55,578 nt of DNA, from the NCBI GenBank assembly GCA_015152565.1, contig SUTT01000010.1, forward strand, positions 1-55,578. Reading direction: 5' to 3'. This document shows positions 15,791 to 23,731 of this stretch, in pieces. Both the position numbers and the translations under genes were made by a program. The stretch comes from Cyanobacteria bacterium SIG27. Lineage in GTDB: Bacteria > Cyanobacteriota > Vampirovibrionia > Gastranaerophilales > Gastranaerophilaceae. The notes under the pieces are model-generated. The model ran no database searches. It saw nothing but the letters and a program-made list of their open reading frames with translations, and was not told where the DNA came from. Positions within the stretch are counted from its first letter, which is position 1. The number at the start of each line of letters is the position of its first letter.

Positions 15791-16744
15791 ATGGCAGAAA
15801 CTGATTTAAAAACTTTCAATTGTGACGCTTTTGCAAAAGACTTAGCAGGACAAGCAAGTCAGGTTATCCCTGCTGACGTTAACAATGAAGACAAAGAATT
15901 TATAGTTAACATCATCTTTCGTTTTTGTAAAATGGCTGGAGATGCACTTGTTGGCGAACAAAATTCAAAGTTAAATGCTCAACAGGCAAGCTTAATTACA
16001 CAATTTATTGGCGAATGGATTTTTCACAAATCTGTAGATATTATAAGAGCAGGCATTGAGCCGAAATTTAGAGAAGGAATTTTACAAAAAATTGCTTTCA
16101 CTGTTTTTGATATTGCAAAAAAAGCAGTTGAGCGTGATATGCCACAAGAGCAATTAATCTCTCTTGTTGAAGCACAAGTTAAAAAATGTTTTGAAAAAAC
16201 AATAGATGAACTAAAACAAAAAGGTCTTTTAAACGAACAAACAACACAAAACGCACTTTCGCAGTCTAACATCGATACTATGGCTGTTGAACAGGTTGAA
16301 GCAGAAACCGCAGCAGATATCGCTATTATGAGCGATGAAAAAATAATTAAACTCGCTTCTTTAGCCGTTTTAATCAAAAATTTCCCAACAGAAAAATTAA
16401 AAAACATTCTTCAAAAATTCAATAAACCAGAACGTGATGTTTTAATGAAATATTTAAAAATGCCGGATTTAGAAGAAAAACTAGACATGGGTGCAACCAT
16501 GCGCTGTTTGGAAGAAATGAAAAGCGCACTGCCTGAGGCTGTTGTTGTAAGTTATGATAGAGCTTACAAAAAAATGTGTAAAATTGTTAAAAATTCGTCT
16601 AAAGAAGCTATTTTTAATATCATTAATAATGAAAGACCTTTAATTAAAGAGTTTGTTGATGCTTGCTACACAAAAAGAAAAGCAAAAGTTCCTGCTTATA
16701 TCGCAGATGTTATATCTAAATATTTAGAAGAAAATGTTTCATGA
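15791..16744 (+). CDS. Diverged FliG-like flagellar switch protein (putative)
   Basis: A 317-residue protein in the exact place where fliG lies in other genomes, between fliF and fliH. The sequence is far from ordinary FliG: I see no clear E-H-P-Q motif and no obvious charged torque helix. Two stretches still resemble FliG repeats: LASLAVLIKNFPTEKLKNIL followed by NKPERDVLMKYLKM (middle domain) and IFNIINNERPLIKEFVDACY with ADVISKYLEE (C-terminal armadillo-like part). The first ~170 residues are helical and unassigned. Its stop overlaps the fliH start (ATGA). FliG-like is an inference from position and weak pattern. Confidence 0.5.
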   Translation: MAETDLKTFNCDAFAKDLAGQASQVIPADVNNEDKEFIVNIIFRFCKMAGDALVGEQNSKLNAQQASLITQFIGEWIFHKSVDIIRAGIEPKFREGILQKIAFTVFDIAKKAVERDMPQEQLISLVEAQVKKCFEKTIDELKQKGLLNEQTTQNALSQSNIDTMAVEQVEAETAADIAIMSDEKIIKLASLAVLIKNFPTEKLKNILQKFNKPERDVLMKYLKMPDLEEKLDMGATMRCLEEMKSALPEAVVVSYDRAYKKMCKIVKNSSKEAIFNIINNERPLIKEFVDACYTKRKAKVPAYIADVISKYLEENVS

Positions 16745-17550
16745 TAATTAGAAAAAAGAACATTCCAAATAAAAAATCGCAATCTTCAATTGTTGCTCCA
16801 AGAGGAAGTATAATCAAAAAAGAAGATTTAATTTTGAATGTCGATAATGCAAAAAACACTAACGAAACAAACACATCTCCCTTGCCGAGCGAAATAGAAG
16901 AAAAACCCGTTGAAAAAGCCTCTGAGCTTGAAGATTTTGAAAAAATAGACATTTCTTTAATTGAATTTAAAGAAAGGGTTGAAAGAAGAAGAGGAGATAG
17001 AAGAAGAGGCTATCGCCGAATTGATGAAAGGTCTTTAGTTTCTCGTGCTCAGCAAGAAGCTCATACCATTAAAGAACTAGCTGCAAAAGAGGGTTATAAA
17101 AATGGTTTTTTAGAAGCTCAAAACCAACTAGATGCAATTAAAAAAGATTTAATTGAATTTTTAGCTATGAAAGATGAAATGTATGAAGAGTTTTATCCTC
17201 ATATTATGGAAATAGCTTTTGAAATAGCTAAAAAAATCATTAAAAAAGAAACAACCATGAATGATGAAATTTTAAAAGAAATTTTCTCTTCCGTTATGGA
17301 TGAATTTAACTCTGAAACTCAAAGACTAGAAGTTAAAGTTAATCCTGCTGACGTTGAATTTGCTAATATTTCATTACCAGAGGTTTTAAAAGAAAAAAAT
17401 ATTAATGCAAGAATTATAATCACCCAAGATGAAAGCGTAGATAAAGGAAGTTGTATTGTAGTTGCTAATAATGGTGTAATTGATGCAAACTTCAAAAGCC
17501 AATTGGCAGTTTTACAAAACACATTTGGAATTTACAAAGGAGGGCTATAG
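16741..17550 (+). CDS. fliH: Flagellar assembly protein FliH
   Basis: FliH is the peripheral stalk of the export ATPase. The 269-residue protein has a disordered N-terminal ~70 residues, an Arg-rich helix (ERVERRRGDRRRGYRR, residues ~78-95), a long helical region (SRAQQEAHTIKELAAKEGYK), and the conserved C-terminal domain from EIAFEIAKKIIKKE to RIIITQDESVDKGSCIV and NGVIDANFKSQLAVL. Translationally coupled to the upstream gene by an ATGA overlap. The ATPase gene fliI, which normally follows, is absent; flhA comes next after three bases. Confidence 0.85.
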   Translation: MIIRKKNIPNKKSQSSIVAPRGSIIKKEDLILNVDNAKNTNETNTSPLPSEIEEKPVEKASELEDFEKIDISLIEFKERVERRRGDRRRGYRRIDERSLVSRAQQEAHTIKELAAKEGYKNGFLEAQNQLDAIKKDLIEFLAMKDEMYEEFYPHIMEIAFEIAKKIIKKETTMNDEILKEIFSSVMDEFNSETQRLEVKVNPADVEFANISLPEVLKEKNINARIIITQDESVDKGSCIVVANNGVIDANFKSQLAVLQNTFGIYKGGL

Positions 17551-17553
17551 CCT

Positions 17554-19638
17554 ATGGCTGCTCCAAAAGGGGGTTCTAATCCATTATCAGAAATTGCATT
17601 AGCTGCTTTTGTTATTGTGGCGATTTTAATTTTGTTATTAGAAATGCCCAATTGGGTTGTTAACTTTTCAATCAGTTTTAATATAACTCTTGGTATCGTT
17701 CTATTGATGATATCATTATATGTTAACAAACCTCTTGAATTGGCTGCATTTCCATCCATTCTTCTTATCGGTACGGTTTTTAGATTGGTTTTATCCATTG
17801 CTTCCACTCGTTTGATTTTGTCCAAGGGCGACGCTGGGCAAGTTGTTGAAGCTTTCGGAAATTTCGTAACCGGCGGAAATATGGTTGTTGGTGGTGTAAT
17901 TTTCTTAATTATCACTGTTGTTCAATTTATGGTAATTACAAAAGGTGCTGAACGTATCGCTGAGGTTAGTGCTCGTTTTGCACTTGATGCCATGCCTGGT
18001 AAACAAATGACAATTGACGCCGACTTTAACGCTGGATTAATTTCACCAGAAGAAGCGGTTAAGCGAAGAGAAGACTTGCAAAGAGAATCAAGCTTATACG
18101 GTTCAATGGATGGTGCGATGAAATTCGTTAAAGGTGATACTATCGCAGGTATCATTATTACTTTAATTAACATCATTGGCGGTTTGATTATCGGTATTTT
18201 ATTAAACGGAATGCAGCCAGCGGACGCTGTTGCAAAATATACAATTTTAACAATTGGTGACGGTTTAGCTGCCCAAGTTCCCTCACTTTTAATGGCAATT
18301 TCATCCGGTATCGTGATGACACGTGCAACAGGAGGCGGAGTTGCATTGGGTTCTGATTTAGCAGTTCAAATCTTATCAAAACCAACAAGTTTATTTCTAG
18401 CGGCAGGCTTTTTACTTTTAATCGCTGTTACATCAGGGGTTACTGGCTTACCTTGGTTCCCTTTCGTAATTTTTGCTTCTATTTTGATTTTAGGCGGTTT
18501 ATCTGTTTTAGTTAATCAAGATGTTCAACAACAATTAGGTCAATTAGACGCAGTTAAACAAAACATGCAAGACCTTGTTAACCCAAATAAAATGTATGAA
18601 CGCCTTGGGGTTGATGTTTTATCCTTGCAAGTTGGAGCAGGATTATTAGTTATTGCAGACCCTGAGCAAGACGGACAACTACTGGCAAAAATTGCAGCTT
18701 TAAGACAAAGAGTAACAGATGATTTAGGCTACATTATTCCAAACATAAGAATTATGGATTCATCCGCCATTGGCGATAACGAATATTTAATTTCAATTCG
18801 TGGAAACCCTGTTGCAACAGGAACGGTTTATCCTGGTAAAATGATGGTTATAGCTGATCAATATGAAGCATTAGGAAAAAAACTTCCTGATAATGCTATT
18901 GTTTCAATTGAACCGACTTTTCAATCACAAGCTTATTGGTTAAACCCTCAACATATCGGCAAAAATGATAAAATCCAAGCAGTTGACGCTGTGGATGTTA
19001 TTGTTACGCACTTACAAGAATGTGTTAGAAAATATGTTGATGAAGTAATGACTAAAACTGACGTATTAAAATTAATGGAACTTGTTAAATCGCAAGACCC
19101 AACACTTGTTAATGACCTTGTTCCAACAATTATTTCAACATCAGATTTAAGAAAGATTTTTGTTAATTTAATTAGAGAAAAAGTTTCAATTAAAGACGTT
19201 ATTTTCATTTTTGAAAGACTTTGCGATTATGCTCGTTTTTCAAAAGAACCGGATATTCTATCTGAACGTTTAAGAGCAGCACTGGGTCGTCAAATTTGTT
19301 TATCTAATTCTAATAAAGATAAGGTTTTATACGCTTTAACGCTATCTTCTGAATGGGAAAAAATTCTTGATGACTCTTGCCAAAGAACAGAACTAGGAAC
19401 AATGTTCCTATTAAATCCAATGCAAGTACAAGAATTGATTGAAACAACAGCAACTACCTTAATGCGCTCTCAAAGCGCCGTTGGAGTTCAGCCTGTTATT
19501 CTTTGTTCTCCAAGAATTAGATTACCATTATATCAAATGTTAGAGCGCCATATTCCAACAATTGTCGTTATTTCTTATTCTGAATTAATCACAGATATCA
19601 GAGTTGAAGCAATTGACACAATTGGCGAGGGGTATTAA
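17554..19638 (+). CDS. flhA: Flagellar export gate protein FlhA
   Basis: FlhA (694 residues, normal length) is the large export-gate subunit that uses proton motive force and docks substrate-chaperone complexes. The N-terminal half has about eight membrane segments and the family motifs FPSILLIGTVFRLVLSIAST, ERIAEVSARFALDAMPGKQM and DADFNAGLISPEEAVKRRE. The soluble C-terminal half carries DPTLVNDLVPTIISTSDLRK, FLLNPMQVQELIETT and a final RLPLYQMLERHIP segment. The ribosome site AAAGGAGGG lies inside the last codons of fliH. It is the last flagellar gene in the cluster. Confidence 0.96.
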   Translation: MAAPKGGSNPLSEIALAAFVIVAILILLLEMPNWVVNFSISFNITLGIVLLMISLYVNKPLELAAFPSILLIGTVFRLVLSIASTRLILSKGDAGQVVEAFGNFVTGGNMVVGGVIFLIITVVQFMVITKGAERIAEVSARFALDAMPGKQMTIDADFNAGLISPEEAVKRREDLQRESSLYGSMDGAMKFVKGDTIAGIIITLINIIGGLIIGILLNGMQPADAVAKYTILTIGDGLAAQVPSLLMAISSGIVMTRATGGGVALGSDLAVQILSKPTSLFLAAGFLLLIAVTSGVTGLPWFPFVIFASILILGGLSVLVNQDVQQQLGQLDAVKQNMQDLVNPNKMYERLGVDVLSLQVGAGLLVIADPEQDGQLLAKIAALRQRVTDDLGYIIPNIRIMDSSAIGDNEYLISIRGNPVATGTVYPGKMMVIADQYEALGKKLPDNAIVSIEPTFQSQAYWLNPQHIGKNDKIQAVDAVDVIVTHLQECVRKYVDEVMTKTDVLKLMELVKSQDPTLVNDLVPTIISTSDLRKIFVNLIREKVSIKDVIFIFERLCDYARFSKEPDILSERLRAALGRQICLSNSNKDKVLYALTLSSEWEKILDDSCQRTELGTMFLLNPMQVQELIETTATTLMRSQSAVGVQPVILCSPRIRLPLYQMLERHIPTIVVISYSELITDIRVEAIDTIGEGY

Positions 19639-19672
19639 TTTAGCCCTTTAATTTTAGTGCATAAATCTTTTA

Positions 19673-19706
19673 TTGATAAACGCTAAGTTTTATTATAAAA
19701 TTTAGC
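19673..19706 (+). promoter_or_regulatory. Promoter of pnp, overlapping an inverted repeat
   Basis: TTGATA (19673-19678) and TAAAAT (19696-19701) with a 17-base spacer. An 11-pair inverted repeat (19682-19706) overlaps the spacer and -10 box, so it is more likely an operator or the end of the flhA transcript than a leader hairpin. Confidence 0.5.
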
Positions 19707-19744
19707 TATAAACGTATGTATAACGTAAAAGAAAGAAGAAAAAG

Positions 19745-21886
19745 ATGATTAAACCAGAAAGCAAAAAAATGGTACTTACGGTTGGTGGGAAAACCGTAGA
19801 AATTGAAACAGGAAAATACGCTAAACAAGCAACTTCTTCTGTAACAGTAAAATGTGGCGGAACAATGTTATTCATCCACGCTACAGTTTCAAAAGAACCT
19901 AGAGTGGGAATAGATTTCTTCCCTTTACTAATCGATTACGAAGAAAGAATGTCTGCAATCGGTAAAATCCCAGGTGGATATACAAGAACTGAAGGCAGAA
20001 GCTCAGAAAAAGCAATTCTTATTTCAAGATTAATTGATAGACCAATTAGACCATTATGGCCTAAAGGATATAGAAACGACGTTCAAATTGTTTCTCAATT
20101 ATTTGCATACGACCAAGAAGAACAACCAGATATTTTATCAATCATTGGTGCTTCAACTGCATTGATGTTATCAGGCGCACCTTTCGAAGGACCTGTTGGC
20201 GCAGTTAGAGTTGGAAGAATTGATGGTCAATTCATCGCAAACCCAACACATAGCCAAGATTTAAAATCTGATATGAATATCGTTATTGCTGGTACTAAAG
20301 AATCAGTTATCATGGTTGAAGCTGGTTGCGATTTCGTTACAGAAGACGATATTATGGCAGCTGTTGAATTTGCACAAGTGGAAATTGCAAAACAATGCGA
20401 CGCTCAAATAGCATTTGCTAATGAATGTGGCGTAGTTCGTCAAGAATTTGTTAACCCACATGATACAACAGAATTGGCTAATATTATTCGTGAAACTGCT
20501 TATGATGCTGTAGTTGACGCTTATCATACAACAGATAGAGATGCTAGAAGCGAAAAATTAGACGCTATTAAAACTGTTGTTAAAGAAAAAATTGAAGCGC
20601 TAGGTGATGAACACCCTATTGCTAAAATGATTGAAGAAACAGGAATTGACTTCGTTGCTGAAGAATTCAAAGCTCTTGAAAAGAAAATCATGAGAGCAAT
20701 GATTAAAAACGAAGGTATTAGAGCTGACGGTAGAAAAACCTTTGAAGTTCGCCCAATTTGGTGCGAAGTTGGAGTTCTTCCAGGAGTTCATGGAAGTGCC
20801 GTATTTACTCGTGGACAAACTCAAATTTTATCAGTTGCAACTCTAGCTGGCCCAGGTATGGCACAAGAACTTGATGGCGTTGACCCTGTTAAATCGAAAG
20901 ATTATATGCATAAATACATCTTCCCAGGTTTCTCTGTTGGTGAAGTTAAACCACTTAGAGGTCCAGGACGTCGTGAAGTAGGTCACGGCAACTTAGCAGA
21001 AAGAGCTAATGTACCAGCTCTTCCATCTAAAGACGATTTCCCTTATGCAATTAGAGTAACATCAGATGTTTTAGAATCAAACGGTTCAACTTCAATGGGC
21101 TCAACTTGTGCTTCATCTATGGCTTTAATGGACGCTGGTGTACCTGTTAAATGTATGATTGGTGGCGTTGCAATGGGTTTAATCCACGAAGATGACGCTG
21201 ATATCGTATTAACAGATATTCAAGGTATTGAAGACTTCTTAGGTGATATGGACTTTAAAGTTACTGGTAACTCAGAAGGTATCACTGCACTTCAAATGGA
21301 TATGAAAATTAAAGGTATTTCTAATCCAACACTAAGAAGAGCATTAGCACAAGCAAAAGACGGTAGATTATATATCATGGAATGCATGAAAGAAGCAATC
21401 AGCGCTCCAAGAGCTGAAATTTCTCCTAATGCTCCTAGATTATTATCAATGACAATACCTCAAGAAGATATCGGAACAGTAATTGGACCTGGCGGTAAAA
21501 CAATCAGAGGTATCATTGAAGCAACTGGTGCTGAAATCGATATTCAAGATGATGGCAAAGTTACAATTACATCAAATGATAAAGATGGCGCTGAGCTAGC
21601 TCAAAAAATGATTAAAGATTTAACATTTAAAGCTGAAGTTGGAATGATTTGCAAAGGTAAAGTAGTAAGAATTATTCCTATCGGTGCTTTTGTTGAATTA
21701 GCTCCAGGTAAAGACGGTATGGTTCACATTTCTCAAATCTGCAACGAAAGAATTGAAACAATCGAACCGCACTTAACTATTGGTCAAGAAGTAGTTGTTA
21801 AAGTTCAAAAAATCGACGATAAAGGTAGAGTGAACTTAACAATTAAAGGTTTGACTGAAGAGGAAAAAGCGCAAGCCGGAGTGTAG
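19745..21886 (+). CDS. pnp: Polyribonucleotide nucleotidyltransferase (PNPase)
   Basis: PNPase degrades RNA from the 3' end using phosphate and can add tails. The 713 residues show two RNase PH domains joined by a helical domain, with KIPGGYTRTEGRSSEKAILI and RLIDRPIRPLWPKGY in the first, and FPGFSVGEVKPLRGPGRREVGHGNLAERA and STCASSMALMDAGVPVK plus GDMDFKVTGNSEGITALQMD (catalytic Asp) in the second. A KH domain (IGTVIGPGGKTIRGI) and an S1 domain (GKVVRIIPIGAFVELAPGKDGMVHIS) follow. It has its own promoter and a terminator right after the stop. Confidence 0.98.
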   Translation: MIKPESKKMVLTVGGKTVEIETGKYAKQATSSVTVKCGGTMLFIHATVSKEPRVGIDFFPLLIDYEERMSAIGKIPGGYTRTEGRSSEKAILISRLIDRPIRPLWPKGYRNDVQIVSQLFAYDQEEQPDILSIIGASTALMLSGAPFEGPVGAVRVGRIDGQFIANPTHSQDLKSDMNIVIAGTKESVIMVEAGCDFVTEDDIMAAVEFAQVEIAKQCDAQIAFANECGVVRQEFVNPHDTTELANIIRETAYDAVVDAYHTTDRDARSEKLDAIKTVVKEKIEALGDEHPIAKMIEETGIDFVAEEFKALEKKIMRAMIKNEGIRADGRKTFEVRPIWCEVGVLPGVHGSAVFTRGQTQILSVATLAGPGMAQELDGVDPVKSKDYMHKYIFPGFSVGEVKPLRGPGRREVGHGNLAERANVPALPSKDDFPYAIRVTSDVLESNGSTSMGSTCASSMALMDAGVPVKCMIGGVAMGLIHEDDADIVLTDIQGIEDFLGDMDFKVTGNSEGITALQMDMKIKGISNPTLRRALAQAKDGRLYIMECMKEAISAPRAEISPNAPRLLSMTIPQEDIGTVIGPGGKTIRGIIEATGAEIDIQDDGKVTITSNDKDGAELAQKMIKDLTFKAEVGMICKGKVVRIIPIGAFVELAPGKDGMVHISQICNERIETIEPHLTIGQEVVVKVQKIDDKGRVNLTIKGLTEEEKAQAGV

Positions 21887-21894
21887 CCGTTAAG

Positions 21895-21927
21895 AAAACG
21901 ACAAATCATTGAGATTTGGCGTTTTTA
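21895..21927 (+). terminator. Rho-independent terminator of pnp
   Basis: AAAACGACAAATC pairs with GATTTGGCGTTTT (one A-G mismatch) around ATTGA, and ends in TTTTT. Confidence 0.85.
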
Positions 21928-21948
21928 GGCGAAACTATCGATGAGCGT

Positions 21949-22151
21949 CGTGGGACGAAGTCCCTCAGGAGCAATCCCAAGTCTAGTGAGCTTAGCCAGA
22001 CTTGGCTTAGCGAACGACGACGAGGGCAAAGGTGTGTAAAGCTCGTGACGGCAGACCGATGAGGTCTGGCGGACAGAGCGGATACCGTACCAATGCGACG
22101 TGGGACGAAGTCCCTCAGGAGCAATCCCAAGTCTAGTGAGCTTAGCCAGAC
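21949..22151. repeat. 53-bp direct repeats flanking a 97-bp structured insert
   Basis: The same 53 bases occur at 21949-22001 and 22099-22151 without a mismatch. Each copy has a GGGAC-GAA-GTCCC hairpin and the motif CAGGAGCAA. Between them is a 97-base segment with the core AAGGTGTGTAAA (22029-22040), a hairpin CAGACC-GATGA-GGTCTG, and ACCGTACCAA (22084-22093). The same core order, at almost the same distances from flanking direct repeats, is seen at 28026-28167. The segment is GC-rich and the open frame across it on the minus strand is just the translated repeat. Confidence 0.7.
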
Positions 22152-22202
22152 ATAATTCGCAAAATATAATTTAATAAAAACGCTTCTTTTCAAGAAGTGT
22201 TT

Positions 22203-22478
22203 TTATTTTTTATTTTTTTTAAATTTTTCTACATAAAAAATATAATGCTTTTGCTTAATCTTTTCTTTTTCCAAAAAATCCAATAATTCCTTTACTTCTT
22301 TTAATGTATAAAATTTTTCTTTAGTTAAAAAAAGAATAAAACATATTTTATTTAAATCTTTAATACTATACAATTTAAGATTTTTTACCTCGCAAGGTTT
22401 TATTAATCCATATTTTACATATCTTTTGACTGTATTTGGATGAACATTAACATAAAGGGTCAGAACACCCAACGTCAT
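22203..22478 (-). CDS. MerR-like small transcription regulator
   Basis: The protein begins MTLGVLTLYVNVHPNTVKRY and goes on VKYGLIKPCE, a MerR-type winged helix-turn-helix (V-H-P-N-T-V-K-R-Y matches the recognition helix). A Lys-rich C-terminal helix (LKEVKELLDFLEKEKIKQK) could be a short dimerisation coil; there is no effector domain. The ATG at 22478 was chosen because the fold starts there; a TTG at 22502 would add eight residues. It is divergent from the XRE gene at 22563 and both may share the CTAGTA boxes. GTATAAT lies only a few bases before the ATG. Confidence 0.7.
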   Translation of the reverse strand: MTLGVLTLYVNVHPNTVKRYVKYGLIKPCEVKNLKLYSIKDLNKICFILFLTKEKFYTLKEVKELLDFLEKEKIKQKHYIFYVEKFKKNKK

Positions 22479-22514
22479 TATAGGCGTATTATACACAGAC
22501 AAAATCCCATCTTG

Positions 22515-22545
22515 CTAGTAGTACTAGTTGTAGTCACTGCTAGTA
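22515..22545. promoter_or_regulatory. Operator-like boxes before the first XRE gene
   Basis: A palindrome CTAGTA-G-TACTAG (22515-22527) and a further CTAGTA (22540-22545), 48 and 23 bases before the ATG at 22563. Boxes at the same two distances precede the second XRE gene, which suggests autoregulation. Confidence 0.55.
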
Positions 22546-22562
22546 TAGCTAACAATTAAAAA

Positions 22563-22775
22563 ATGAACAAGGATTTTTTAAACAAACTTGGAAATCATAT
22601 TAAAAAAATACGCAAGGCACGCAAAATGACACAAGACGATGTAGGAATAAACGGAATATCTCGTCAAATGGTAAGTTTAATCGAATTAGCAAGAACGGAT
22701 ATCACCGCCAGCAAGCTAAAAGTTATTGCCGATAATTTAAAAGTCAAAGTTAAAGACTTGTTTGATTTTGAATAA
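22563..22775 (+). CDS. Small XRE-family HTH regulator (doublet A, first copy)
   Basis: A 70-residue single-domain Cro/CI-type protein: LGNHIKKIRKARKMTQDDVG, ISRQMVSLIELARTDITASK and LKVIADNLKVKVKDLFDFE cover the five helices of the fold, with no extra domain. The second gene, 58 bases downstream, codes for a close paralogue with the same ending KDLFDFE. Each gene carries its own CTAGTA boxes. The doublet lies in an accessory stretch and probably forms a small self-controlled switch, perhaps also acting on the divergent MerR-like gene. The ribosome site is weak. Confidence 0.85.
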   Translation: MNKDFLNKLGNHIKKIRKARKMTQDDVGINGISRQMVSLIELARTDITASKLKVIADNLKVKVKDLFDFE

Positions 22776-22784
22776 TTTAAAATT

Positions 22785-22816
22785 GCTAGTGCTACTAATT
22801 GTGAAATTAGCTAGTA
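22785..22816. promoter_or_regulatory. Operator-like boxes before the second XRE gene
   Basis: CTAGTGCTACTA (22786-22797) and CTAGTA (22811-22816) stand 48 and 23 bases before the ATG at 22834, the same spacing as in the first gene. Both leaders also share the run GCTAACAATTAAAA just before the start. Confidence 0.55.
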
Positions 22817-22833
22817 ACGCTAACAATTAAAAT

Positions 22834-23046
22834 ATGAATAAAGACTATTTACTTTTATTTGGAAAACATTTAAAAAGTCTTAGAGAAACAAAAAAATTAA
22901 CCCAAGATGACATTGGGATAAATGGTGTTTCTCGTTCAATGATTAGTCTTTTAGAAACAGCAGCAACTGACGTTACAATTACAAAATTAAAAATTATTGC
23001 CGAAAATTTAGGTGTTAAAATTAAAGATTTATTTGACTTTGAATAA
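22834..23046 (+). CDS. Small XRE-family HTH regulator (doublet A, second copy)
   Basis: A 70-residue paralogue of the preceding gene: FGKHLKSLRETKKLTQDDIG, VSRSMISLLETAATDVTITK and LKIIAENLGVKIKDLFDFE. The recognition helix keeps S-R-x-M-x-S-L, so both copies may bind the same site; residues on the flanks differ. The tandem pair with cloned operators looks like a local gene duplication that included the control region. Confidence 0.85.
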   Translation: MNKDYLLLFGKHLKSLRETKKLTQDDIGINGVSRSMISLLETAATDVTITKLKIIAENLGVKIKDLFDFE

Positions 23047-23085
23047 AAATCAAACCTTATTTACACTCAAGCAACAAACTAACAA

Positions 23086-23113
23086 TCGTCATTTTGAGCG
23101 AAGCGAAAAATCT
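23086..23113. repeat. Dispersed GAGCGAAGCGA-type repeat
   Basis: CGTCATTTTGAGCGAAGCGA followed by AAAATC is one unit of a short repeat (GTCATTCTGAGCGAAGCG and variants) found scattered in many bacterial genomes. Only one copy was seen in this window. Confidence 0.5.
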
Positions 23114-23390
23114 TTTTATTAATGGTTTGATTAATATACTTTTATAAAACCCATCCAATTTTTCAAAAGGCATGCCCCAAATTGGCAAAATAAACGTATA
23201 ATTTACAATTGTTTACACCTTTATCTTTTTTAACAAATACTTGTTTCATGCATTTAGCATGGGTTTTGGATTTTAGACATGTCTTAAATCATGTCATATC
23301 ATGCATCTTAGACTTTGCGAAGCCTTGAAACACAAGCATGGTAGGCGTTATCATGATTGTAAATTCCCGTAATAATTGGCGAAAAATTGC
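23114..23390. other. Non-coding stretch with a cluster of CATG sites
   Basis: No gene is visible here. Between 23247 and 23355 the tetramer CATG occurs seven times, including the palindrome GACATGTC (23276-23283) and ATGCAT twice. This could be an operator array or an RNA with several small hairpins; I cannot assign it. Confidence 0.3.
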
Positions 23391-23418
23391 TTGATAATTG
23401 AAACTGAAAAGATATAAT
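23391..23418 (+). promoter_or_regulatory. Promoter of the Cys-rich protein gene
   Basis: TTGATA (23391-23396) and TATAAT (23413-23418), spacer 16 bases. The ~64-base leader has AAGGG and CCCTT that could form a small hairpin before the ribosome site GGGAGAG. Confidence 0.65.
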
Positions 23419-23488
23419 TAAATTAAAGCCAAGGGGGACAAGGCAAAAACACCCTTTGCAAACTAGATTTTTTGGGAGAGTTTATAAA

Positions 23489-23710
23489 GTGTTAAAGAGT
23501 AGAGATTTTGGAAGAGCTACTGCAGTGAGAAGATGGACGCAAACTGCAATTGAATGCTACAAAAGAGGTTGCAATTGCGAAGGTTGTTTTTATACCGACT
23601 TTTTCAACAATTCAAGTCAAAAATGCCAAATGAAAGCTTCAGTTCTTGAATTAGTAAGAGTATTAGGCAAACCAGACATTGAATTAAAACAAGTTTTAAC
23701 AGACGATTAA
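23489..23710 (+). CDS. Small cysteine-rich protein of unknown function (73 aa)
   Basis: The chosen start is GTG at 23489, with the ribosome site GGGAGAG eight bases before it; a TTG 33 bases upstream lacks one. The protein is basic at its N terminus (LKSRDFGRATAVRRW) and has a compact Cys group, ECYKRGCNCEGCFY, plus a further Cys in QKCQMK: five Cys within ~25 residues, suited to zinc or an iron-sulfur cluster. The end, ASVLELVRVLGKPDIELKQV, is helical. I do not recognise a characterised family. It has its own promoter and terminator and so is a free-standing gene. Confidence 0.7.
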   Translation: MLKSRDFGRATAVRRWTQTAIECYKRGCNCEGCFYTDFFNNSSQKCQMKASVLELVRVLGKPDIELKQVLTDD

Positions 23711-23731
23711 TTTAATTAATCGTCTTTTTTT
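23701..23731 (+). terminator. Rho-independent terminator
   Basis: AGACGATTAA and TTAATCGTCT pair over TTTAA, followed by TTTTT. It spans the stop codon of the Cys-rich gene and ends next to the cdd stop. Confidence 0.85.

Noticed and set aside
21906-22193. 95-codon minus-strand frame with a repeated block (VWLSSLDLGLLLRDFVPRR)
   Set aside because: It is only the translation of the 53-bp direct repeats in structured non-coding DNA; no ribosome site and base composition unlike genes here.
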